A stretch of 32,420 nucleotides of DNA from Campylobacterales bacterium (lineage in GTDB: Bacteria; Campylobacterota; Campylobacteria; Campylobacterales; JALSKU01): positions 1 to 32,420 of the forward strand of contig JALSKU010000218.1 of the NCBI GenBank assembly GCA_026988685.1, read 5' to 3'. Both the position numbers and the translations under genes were made by a program. The notes beneath the pieces were generated by a model. The model was not told the origin of the DNA, made no database searches, and saw only the letters and a list, made by a program, of their open reading frames with translations. Within the stretch, counting starts at the first letter, position 1. The number at the start of each line of letters is the position of its first letter. Shown one piece after another: positions 9,250-17,029 of the stretch.

Positions 9250-10188
9250 TTAGTTACCACCTTTTACAAGCTTTCTTTTTGGCCATCTGGTATAGTCAGC
9301 CATAGAACCGCTATATACTCTGTTTTTACCATCTTCCATCCCTACAACATACTTTTGTACAAACCATCCACCTGCAGCCAAGTGACCTGTGTTGCAGTAC
9401 CAGATAACAGGTTTATTTGGATCTATTCCGGCTTTTTTATACTCTTTTAGAGCATGATTCTTATCTCCTATATACCAAACGCCATCTTTTTTTACAGCAA
9501 GAACTTTTATATGCATTGGTCTAGCTCCAGGCAAATGCCCCTCTTTTAATCTTCTTGGATCTTTTGCGGTACCGTCCCAATGCTTGCCTTTACCGTTCGT
9601 ATCAACTGTTTGATAAGCTCCAGTCCATACTGCTTCATCCACATCTTCACCGGTAGCTATGATATTTTGATTGAATTTTGTGATTTTATACTTGCTTTTT
9701 TTAACTTTTGGTTTTTTATTGCTTACTTCACCACCATCTTTTTTCCAAGCAGCAAATCCACCGTTTAAAACAGCAGCATTATTAAAACCGTAATACTCTA
9801 CAGTGTACATTGCCAACGCACCATCTCTGTAATCTTTTGCTTTTGTGCCACCTGCATAAAATACCACAGCACTATCTTTTGTAATACCACTTTTTCTGAA
9901 AGTTCTCTCCATAGCAAGAGGAGCTGCTATGTATCCCGGTATCGGCTTTTTTGTGATCTTGCTATAGTATCTCCCCTCCCTAAAGTCTTTACCTTTCCAA
10001 TGCACTGCACCCTTTATGTGCTCTTTGTTGTACCCTTTTTTTCTTACATCTATGATAACCAAATCCTTATCACCCATATGTGACTTTAACCAAGCGGTAT
10101 CAACAAGATGGTTCTTTGGAACCTCGAGTGCCATTGCACCAACACCAATAACAGCTGAAACGATTAGAGTGTTTACAACCTTTTTCAT
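9250..10188 (-). CDS. Periplasmic two-domain rhodanese (sulfurtransferase)
   Basis: 312 aa; signal peptide MKKVVNTLIVSAVIGVGAMA; rhodanese motifs VIIDVRKKGYNKEHIKGAVHW and PVIWYCNTGHLAAGGWF (catalytic Cys in C-terminal domain). Confidence 0.9.
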   Translation of the reverse strand: MKKVVNTLIVSAVIGVGAMALEVPKNHLVDTAWLKSHMGDKDLVIIDVRKKGYNKEHIKGAVHWKGKDFREGRYYSKITKKPIPGYIAAPLAMERTFRKSGITKDSAVVFYAGGTKAKDYRDGALAMYTVEYYGFNNAAVLNGGFAAWKKDGGEVSNKKPKVKKSKYKITKFNQNIIATGEDVDEAVWTGAYQTVDTNGKGKHWDGTAKDPRRLKEGHLPGARPMHIKVLAVKKDGVWYIGDKNHALKEYKKAGIDPNKPVIWYCNTGHLAAGGWFVQKYVVGMEDGKNRVYSGSMADYTRWPKRKLVKGGN

Positions 10189-10264
10189 ATAACCTCCTTA
10201 AAATTTAGATTTAATAGGATGTTATTATAAAAAAGTGAGTAGAAAGGGAGTAGATTTAAAAAAT

Positions 10265-11707
10265 TTAGAATTTTATGATAAAATGAGCCTCATTGTGTAT
10301 ATTTTTCACACTAATTTGACCTCCGTTTTTTTCTATGATGATTTTAGCAAGATAGAGTCCTATACCCGTCCCCATTCCTTTATCTTTAGTTGTAAAATAT
10401 GGCTCAAACACCTTATCAATGGGTTCTACATCTATCCCACCACCATTATCATAAATATCTATATATTTTTTTTCATCTTTTTTGTATGTTTTTATAGTTA
10501 TGGCAGGTTCTTTTATCTCTCTTAATTTTAAAATATCTATAGCATTCTTTATGATATTAATCAAAGCCTGTATTATCTCATTTGAATAACCGTAGAGTTT
10601 GAAATTTTCATCAATATTGCTTATAAATTTTATACTGTTTTTATCTATGGATGAACTTAAAAGCTGATATGACAACTTAATAACTTCATCAATATGATAA
10701 AACTCTTTATCTTTTTGGGTAGAGAGAAAATTTCTAAAGTCATCTATTGTATTTGACATAAATTGTATCTGCCCCTTGGACTCATCTATCTTCTCTTTCA
10801 ACTTCTCCTCATCAAGGATACCTTTTTTCATTCTTATCTCTAAATTTGCCATTGCAAATGAGAGTTGCGATAGAGGCTGCTTCCACTGATGTGCAATATT
10901 TTCTATCATGCTACCCATTGAGGCAAGCTTGTTTTGGTGCATAAGAAGAAGTTCTCTTTTTTTCTGCAGTTTTTGATTGTTTTTATAGATTATGTACAAA
11001 AAGATAAATATCAAAACAAAAACTACAAAACCTATAGATATGGTTATAAAAAAGTCTTTTATATGGGTTGATACTATATTTGTTATAGGGACTTTTATGG
11101 AGATTATAGCTCTTAGATCTCCAACTTTTTCATGAAAACCTGCTTTGTCACCATACATTTTCATAAGTTCTCTTGGTGCATCTTTTGGATTGCCATGGCA
11201 CTTTAGACAAGATTTTTGATTTCTGTCTATCGGTAAAGCTACAAAAAAATACTCTATATCGTTCTCTTTTATAAAAGTGGAGAACTCTTTTATCTCTTTT
11301 TTTCTAAATTTTTGTAAAATTTTTTTCTCAAAACCATCAGCCAAATTTGCGGGATTTCTTGGATTGGTGGCGGCAAGTTTGTATTTATATGGCACAAAAC
11401 CATTATAAGCTTCACTCTTTTGTCTATATATATCATGTATGCTATTTGCTATAAAAGTGGATGACATAAGTCTTGGATCGAAAAATTCGCTATATAGTTT
11501 TTTCTCTTTTTTAAGTTTATAGATCACAGGTTTTTGGATATTTTCAATGTATGATCTTATCGCCTTGGTAGTATTTAATATAGTAAGAACTTCCTGTTTC
11601 GCATCTTTTATAACAAGGTGCTTATAAAAGTAATAAAAAAATATGACCATAAGGATATATAAAACTGTTAGTGAGATGGCAACAATTTTTATGTCTATCC
11701 TAAACAC
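10265..11707 (-). CDS. Membrane sensor histidine kinase with periplasmic c-type heme motif (DUF3365/Tll0287-like sensor)
   Basis: Two TM segments flanking a periplasmic domain with SCLKCHGNPKDAP; NIAHQWKQPLSQLSFA H-box; GGGIDVEPIDKVFEPYFTTK and GTGIGLYLAKIIIEKNGG ATPase boxes. Confidence 0.9.
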   Translation of the reverse strand: MFRIDIKIVAISLTVLYILMVIFFYYFYKHLVIKDAKQEVLTILNTTKAIRSYIENIQKPVIYKLKKEKKLYSEFFDPRLMSSTFIANSIHDIYRQKSEAYNGFVPYKYKLAATNPRNPANLADGFEKKILQKFRKKEIKEFSTFIKENDIEYFFVALPIDRNQKSCLKCHGNPKDAPRELMKMYGDKAGFHEKVGDLRAIISIKVPITNIVSTHIKDFFITISIGFVVFVLIFIFLYIIYKNNQKLQKKRELLLMHQNKLASMGSMIENIAHQWKQPLSQLSFAMANLEIRMKKGILDEEKLKEKIDESKGQIQFMSNTIDDFRNFLSTQKDKEFYHIDEVIKLSYQLLSSSIDKNSIKFISNIDENFKLYGYSNEIIQALINIIKNAIDILKLREIKEPAITIKTYKKDEKKYIDIYDNGGGIDVEPIDKVFEPYFTTKDKGMGTGIGLYLAKIIIEKNGGQISVKNIHNEAHFIIKF

Positions 11708-12398
11708 AAAATTTATAACCCATTCCGTAAATATTTTCTATGATATCTTTTTTACCAAGCTTTTTTCTAAGCTCTTTGACTATAAATTTTATGGCATCTT
11801 TTGACGGAAGATCTACACTCCATAGATAGTTATAGATGGTATCATAGGTTATAACTCTGTTTTTGTGCTTTAAAAAATACTCAAGAAGCCTACTCTCATT
11901 TTTTGATAGTTTATACTCTGCATCACTGCTCTTAACAGATTTTAGATATGGTTTGTAGATGCAGTTTTCATATACCTCAATACTCTCTTTATGATCTGAT
12001 AACTCTTCACTAACAGATTTAAGTGCAGATATTATCTCATCTGCTCCACAGGGCTTTGCCAAATATTTTGTTATCTTAAGCTCTATCGCTCTCCATAGAT
12101 ACTCCTGCTCAGTATGAGCGGATATGATAACAATAGGTATGTTTTTATCTCTTTTTCTAATAGCTTTTATGGCGTCTATACCATCTAAATTCGGCATAAA
12201 TATATCAAAGATCAATACATCATAACTACTGTCATCAAACTCTTTTAACGACTTTTTGCCATCTTCAACATACTTTACACTGCTAAAATATATCTCCAGT
12301 ATCTCTATAATATTTTTAGCAACTCCCCTCTCATCTTCAGCATAAAGCACTCTCTTGTCTGATAAAATATTGAGTATCTTATCATCTCGCATCACCAA
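11700..12398 (-). CDS. OmpR-family response regulator
   Basis: Receiver motif VLIFDIFMPNLDGIDAI…VVISAHT…KYLAKP; C-terminal winged helix (SRLLEYFLKHKNRVITYDTIYNYLW…RKKLGKKDIIENIYGMGYKF). Confidence 0.92.
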   Translation of the reverse strand: MVMRDDKILNILSDKRVLYAEDERGVAKNIIEILEIYFSSVKYVEDGKKSLKEFDDSSYDVLIFDIFMPNLDGIDAIKAIRKRDKNIPIVIISAHTEQEYLWRAIELKITKYLAKPCGADEIISALKSVSEELSDHKESIEVYENCIYKPYLKSVKSSDAEYKLSKNESRLLEYFLKHKNRVITYDTIYNYLWSVDLPSKDAIKFIVKELRKKLGKKDIIENIYGMGYKFCV

Positions 12399-12909
12399 AA
12401 CCTCTGCACTGACTAAGCAACTCTTTTGTGATAATTTTTATACTTTTATCCTCTACATTGATAATAACATCAGCTATCTTTTCATACTCTTTTACTCTTG
12501 TTTTATATAACTCTTTTGCTTTTTTTATATCTTGAAGCAGTGGTCTTTTTGCGAGTTTCTTCTTGGCATTTGGGTGGGATTTTAGTCTATTGAGTATCGC
12601 TTCAAAGGAGGATTCGAGATAGATAACTTTACCTATCTTTTTTATATTTTTTTGCCTGTAAAAACCGCCTCCGGTTGAGATGATTGTGCCTTTGACACTT
12701 TTTTGAAGCCACAAGGCACACCTCTTCTCAAGCTCTCTAAAGTAGCCCTCCCCTTCATCTTCAAATATAGCTTTGATCTTTTTATTAACAAGACTCTCTA
12801 TCAAATCATCCGTATCAACAGCAAACATTTTGCTCTCTTTTGATAACTCTCTTGCTATGGTTCCTTTTCCTACACCCATAAAACCGATCAAAACTATATT
12901 TTGCATCAA
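12382..12909 (-). CDS. aroK: Shikimate kinase
   Basis: NIVLIGFMGVGKGTIARELS P-loop, FAVDTDDLIE, FRELEKRCALWL, IISTGGG. Confidence 0.93.
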   Translation of the reverse strand: MMQNIVLIGFMGVGKGTIARELSKESKMFAVDTDDLIESLVNKKIKAIFEDEGEGYFRELEKRCALWLQKSVKGTIISTGGGFYRQKNIKKIGKVIYLESSFEAILNRLKSHPNAKKKLAKRPLLQDIKKAKELYKTRVKEYEKIADVIINVEDKSIKIITKELLSQCRGFGDAR

Positions 12910-13514
12910 ACCTCTTTTACAGTTATTACCTCGTCTAATTTTTCGCAGAGTATCTTTTCAACTCTCTCCTGCCAAAGTTTACCAAAAGTTTCCTTTTCAT
13001 CTTTTGAAGCAGCTCCTTGCATAATCTTTTGCATAAGTTGTGGCTGTCTTGGATTACCTGGAACTTTGGAATGATCATAAAAAACATCTACACTTTTACC
13101 TGTATCAACTCTTGTAAATCTTGCCGAAGAGCTAATATCAGCTCCAAAACCCATCAAAGAGTGCCTGATAAATTTACCGCCTATCCCTTTAAAACCGCTT
13201 TTTTCGGTGGCTCCGGTTATATTAGTGATAACATTTGCAATAACTCCAGCTACTCCATCTTCTAGCTTCTCTTTAAACTCGACTTTTATATCTCCTCTAA
13301 TAGGCGGGCTATCAGGGTATAAAGCCTTTAAAGCCTTATAAGTCATACCATAAGCTCCGGCAACAGTAGGACAGCTATGACCTGCAGCTTTTACCACTAA
13401 AAGATAGTTATATTTGATTTTACCATCTTTAAAAGTGCCAAGAAACTCAGCCAATGGGTCAATCATCACGATCTTTGGAACTCTGCTAAAAAACTCCGGA
13501 TACTCTTCTATCAT
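12906..13514 (-). CDS. FmdE-like domain protein
   Basis: LLVVKAAGHSCPTVAGAYGMTYKAL resembles the FmdE-family Cys/His motif; overlaps aroK and the DUF59 gene. Confidence 0.6.
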   Translation of the reverse strand: MIEEYPEFFSRVPKIVMIDPLAEFLGTFKDGKIKYNYLLVVKAAGHSCPTVAGAYGMTYKALKALYPDSPPIRGDIKVEFKEKLEDGVAGVIANVITNITGATEKSGFKGIGGKFIRHSLMGFGADISSSARFTRVDTGKSVDVFYDHSKVPGNPRQPQLMQKIMQGAASKDEKETFGKLWQERVEKILCEKLDEVITVKEV

Positions 13515-13813
13515 AACGCCCCCAATGCTTTTTTTACTTCATCACTTGCCATTGTTATATTCCAAGCCGGCTCCCAAACTATCTCTACTTCGCACTCGCT
13601 AACTCCATCAAGCTTCTCTACAGCCTCCTTTGTCCACTGTTTCATCATCTCATGCAATGGACATCCTCTAGTAGATAGAGTCATAGTAACTTTTACCTTG
13701 TCACCATCTATATCGATACCATAAATAAGCCCTAAAGAGTATATATCAAATCCAACCTCAGGATCAACTACCGTTCTTATCGCATCTTCAACCATCTCTT
13801 TTGTTACTGCCAT
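13511..13813 (-). CDS. DUF59/MIP18-family (SufT/PaaD-like) metal-sulfur cluster protein
   Basis: 100 aa; VVDPEVGFDIYSLGLIYGIDIDGDKVKVTMTLSTRGCPLHEMM typical of DUF59. Confidence 0.88.
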   Translation of the reverse strand: MAVTKEMVEDAIRTVVDPEVGFDIYSLGLIYGIDIDGDKVKVTMTLSTRGCPLHEMMKQWTKEAVEKLDGVSECEVEIVWEPAWNITMASDEVKKALGAL

Positions 13814-13817
13814 TTTT

Positions 13818-15089
13818 TTAAACTCCTTCTTTAAGTCTATCCAATCCGTAGATCAGAGTGTAGTAAATATTATAAATCACCAAAAGCGTTGCTGCTGCCA
13901 TTATGATAGCTCCACCAATAAACAAAATCTCCATCTTAAAAGCTATAGCAACAGAGCAGACTAAAACCCCAACCGTTGTAACCCAAAACTGTGTATCTGC
14001 TACTCTCTCTTTGACCATTTCATTCAGCATTGGAACTTTTATCTTGCCAACAAGTGGGGAGTATCTTTGATACCACACCAAAAAGGGAAGTATCTTGTAG
14101 ATATGTCCTACTATAAAAAATACAAAAAAACCAAAAAAGAGAATAAAACCAAAGAGTATATAGAGTATTTGACTGTTTTGAAGTATAGCAAACACTAAGA
14201 CTATGATAGATAGTATCAATGACACAAAAGAGGCTATCATATTTTTTGCCCAGAAGTCATTTTGTTTTCTAATTCTTCCTTTAAATATAAGCCACATTTG
14301 ATAAAGTCCCAAAAACACCGAAAGAGCTATAAGTGCTACTCCGGTGTATTTTACTAAAGGATTATCAAAAAATATGGAGCTTATGTAGATAACAAGTCCA
14401 GCTATTATAAGATAAAAGGCTACCTCTATCGCTTTCTGGCTAAAACCATGAGATAAAGAGAACATTGGCAAAAGTATCATACCTATCCCCATGATAGTCA
14501 TCAAGATATACCCAACAATAGTTGCAGATATATGAACTGTAACTAGTTGTACCAAATTACCGCTAAATCCATATATCAAATTTAGTGCCATATAAAAACC
14601 TATAGTAACGCCAATGAGTAAAAAGATATTGGAAACCAGTATATACTTTGCAGTTATGCTCCAAAGCTCTATATTTTTATAAGTTAAAAAAATATTTACT
14701 ATAAAAATAAGCATGGATATATACATAAGCATTGCACCATACGGTAATACCTTGATATATCCCTCAACTCCAAGTGCTGTTGAAAAGAGAACTATCCCCA
14801 CAACAAAGAGATAAAACTGCACATAGGCAAAATCTTTGGAAAATATAGGTATCTCCAAAACAACAGGCACTAGTTGATACATCGCTCCAAAGATTATCAT
14901 CATGATAAAGCCAAGAAGATAGAGATGCATCAAACTTGCTATCGAAGAGGTGAGAAAAAATGAGTGCAACTCTCCGCTATAAAATGGTAGAAGAAAAGAG
15001 GCTACCGTATAAAATAGCGCTCCGGCTATCATGTAGTGAGCCACCAATTTAAATGGTGGCGCCATCTCAGTTGCTAATTGCTTTGCCAT
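13818..15089 (-). CDS. Polytopic heme-copper-oxidase-like / NnrS-like membrane protein
   Basis: 423 aa, about 12 TM; conserved His in HLYLLGFIMMIIFGAMYQLVPVV, VHISATIVGYILMTIMGIGMILLPMF, FIVGHIYKILPFLVWYQRY. Confidence 0.65.
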   Translation of the reverse strand: MAKQLATEMAPPFKLVAHYMIAGALFYTVASFLLPFYSGELHSFFLTSSIASLMHLYLLGFIMMIIFGAMYQLVPVVLEIPIFSKDFAYVQFYLFVVGIVLFSTALGVEGYIKVLPYGAMLMYISMLIFIVNIFLTYKNIELWSITAKYILVSNIFLLIGVTIGFYMALNLIYGFSGNLVQLVTVHISATIVGYILMTIMGIGMILLPMFSLSHGFSQKAIEVAFYLIIAGLVIYISSIFFDNPLVKYTGVALIALSVFLGLYQMWLIFKGRIRKQNDFWAKNMIASFVSLILSIIVLVFAILQNSQILYILFGFILFFGFFVFFIVGHIYKILPFLVWYQRYSPLVGKIKVPMLNEMVKERVADTQFWVTTVGVLVCSVAIAFKMEILFIGGAIIMAAATLLVIYNIYYTLIYGLDRLKEGV

Positions 15090-15092
15090 CTC

Positions 15093-15449
15093 TTATCCGT
15101 GACAGTTAGTATCGTTAAAATCCGTATTTGCCTCAGGGTTGGCTTTTTTTGTAAAGATAAGTATGGTTTTTCCGTCAACCTCTTTATCAACAAAGTCAAA
15201 CTCACCCTCTACTTTTGGCAAAAGCCCCATAGGTTTTTTGTGATTTATCATCTTTACTTTTGTCTTGTCATCTTTTATCTGTTGAAGTGCAAGCATTGCA
15301 TTTACCATAGGCTCAGGTGGTCCACATCTGCTTGTATCAAACTCTATATAAGTTGTATCGCCTATCTTGTACTTATAGTAAGGAACTGTTTGCCCCTCAA
15401 CTTTTATCTCTTCGGCATCAGCCGGTCTTTCCAATGTAAAATCAGACAT
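15093..15449 (-). CDS. Small cytoplasmic protein, possible TusA-like sulfur-carrier fold
   Basis: 118 aa; FDTSRCGPPEPMVNAMLALQQI resembles the TusA CPxP helix start; adjacent to DUF59/HCO-like genes. Confidence 0.45.
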   Translation of the reverse strand: MSDFTLERPADAEEIKVEGQTVPYYKYKIGDTTYIEFDTSRCGPPEPMVNAMLALQQIKDDKTKVKMINHKKPMGLLPKVEGEFDFVDKEVDGKTILIFTKKANPEANTDFNDTNCHG

Positions 15450-15476
15450 AATTACTCCTTTTTAAAATTAAGTCGA

Positions 15477-15517
15477 ATTATATCACAATTAAAACTATTT
15501 GCATTGATTTATATCAA
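15477..15517 (-). promoter_or_regulatory. Putative FNR-family-activated promoter: FNR box TTGATTTATATCAA (15504-15517) and -10 TATAAT (15477-15482, minus strand)
   Basis: Perfect TTGAT-N4-ATCAA palindrome centred at 15510.5; TATAAT on the minus strand; box centre about 40-42 bp upstream of the expected start (~15470). Confidence 0.6.
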
Positions 15518-15958
15518 ATTTCTAATCTTTATGGCATACCATAATATACCAAGATTTAAGAAAAATATCATAAGCGAAGTGGCTCTTGATACTAGCTTCT
15601 CTTTTAAAGTTCTATCCCTTCCGTGTGCTTTTAAAGAGATATACATGTGTATAATAGTAGATATAGTGATAAAAGTTACAAGAGTTATTTTTATATAGAA
15701 GTATTTTGCAAGCTCCATTTCAGGATGCAAGATGATCTTTCCGATACTTAAAGCATGTATAAAATAGCCCCCAGTTATCAAAAGTATAGCAAGAACTATC
15801 ATCTCAAAATAGCCATAAAAAGGACCTATATAGTAGTAAACAGTTTTTTGGGCATCTTTGTCTCTAAAATAGACTCCCATACCAAAAAGAAGTATAGAGC
15901 CTCCTATCCAAGCCGCAGCAGCCAAAATATGGGTAAAAAGAATGATATCAAAAAGCAA
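15509..15958 (-). CDS. Small four-TM membrane protein, CopD/DUF2269-like
   Basis: 149 aa; MLFDIILFTHILAAAAWIGGSILLFGMGVYF, ITISTIIHMYISLKAHG; His residues in TM helices. Confidence 0.6.
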   Translation of the reverse strand: MLFDIILFTHILAAAAWIGGSILLFGMGVYFRDKDAQKTVYYYIGPFYGYFEMIVLAILLITGGYFIHALSIGKIILHPEMELAKYFYIKITLVTFITISTIIHMYISLKAHGRDRTLKEKLVSRATSLMIFFLNLGILWYAIKIRNLI

Positions 15959-16084
15959 AGAAACCCCTTAAAAAATAAGAGAAATTATACCCTATTTAAG
16001 ATATAAAAATCTTATACAATTTGATTAAATATTATATTTAACCATCAGGCACACTACCCCTCTACTCCTCTACCCCTTTCTACC

Positions 16085-17029
16085 TCACTCATAGAGTCCA
16101 CTACTTAGATATCTCTCTCCCGTATCACAAAGTATAGTTATTATAGTCTTACCTCTGTTTTCCTCTTTTTCGGCAAGCATTTTAGAGACAAAAACATTTG
16201 CTCCTGCACTAATGCCCACTAAAAGTCCCTCTTTTTTTGCCAAATCTCTTGAGGTTTTTGCGGCATCTTCATAACTGACATCTATAACTTCATCATAAAC
16301 GGAGGTATCAAGGTTTTTAGGTATAAAACCTGCGCCAATTCCCTGTATCTTATGGCTACCTGCTTTTTTACCTTGTAAAACAGCCGACTCTTTCGGCTCT
16401 ACCGCCACTATCTTTATGCCTGGAATCTTCTCTTTTAAAACTTTTCCTATACCACTTATAGTTCCACCTGTTCCAACTGCTGCAACAAACATATCCACTT
16501 TTCCATCTGTTTGTTCTAAAATTTCCAAAGCAGTTGTTTTTACATGTGCCATAGGATTGGCAGGATTTTCAAACTGGCTTGGTATAAAAGAGTTTTTTAT
16601 CTCGTTTGAGAGTCTCAAAGCTTCATCAATAGAGCCTTTCATCCCAAGCTTTGCATCAGTTAAGACAAGCTCTGCTCCAAGAGCGCTCAAGAGTTTTCTT
16701 CTCTCTAAACTCATAGAGCTTGGCATAGTTAAGATCAAACTTATACCCAAAGAAGCACAAACGCTAGCCAATGCGATTCCTGTATTGCCACTAGTAGCTT
16801 CAATAACAGTTGAATTGTTATCAATCTTTCCCTCTTTTAAGGCCTCAAGTATCATATTTGCTCCGATTCTATCCTTAACAGAATGGGTTGGATTTAAAAA
16901 TTCACACTTGCCCAAGACCAAAGCGCCACTTTTTGAAGCCTCTTTTAACTTAACCATAGGAGTATTTCCTATAAGTTCTACCACGCTATTTGCTACTTTC
17001 ATAATTTTTCCTATTGTTTTAAAGCCCAA
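16085..17029 (-). CDS. cysK: Cysteine synthase (PLP-dependent)
   Basis: VELIGNTPMVKL, PTHSVKDRIG, IEATSGNTGIALA, AVGTGGTISGIGKVLKE, GISAGAN. ATG within frame at about 17002 (MKVANSVVELIGNTP) also plausible. Confidence 0.93.
   Translation of the reverse strand: MGFKTIGKIMKVANSVVELIGNTPMVKLKEASKSGALVLGKCEFLNPTHSVKDRIGANMILEALKEGKIDNNSTVIEATSGNTGIALASVCASLGISLILTMPSSMSLERRKLLSALGAELVLTDAKLGMKGSIDEALRLSNEIKNSFIPSQFENPANPMAHVKTTALEILEQTDGKVDMFVAAVGTGGTISGIGKVLKEKIPGIKIVAVEPKESAVLQGKKAGSHKIQGIGAGFIPKNLDTSVYDEVIDVSYEDAAKTSRDLAKKEGLLVGISAGANVFVSKMLAEKEENRGKTIITILCDTGERYLSSGLYE

Noticed and set aside
10235-10525. 96-aa plus-strand ORF starting in the purine-rich motif
   Set aside because: GTG start, antisense to the kinase C-terminus, no domain.
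15078-15698. 206-aa plus-strand ORF
   Set aside because: Antisense across two minus-strand genes and their promoter region; no supporting RBS or domain.
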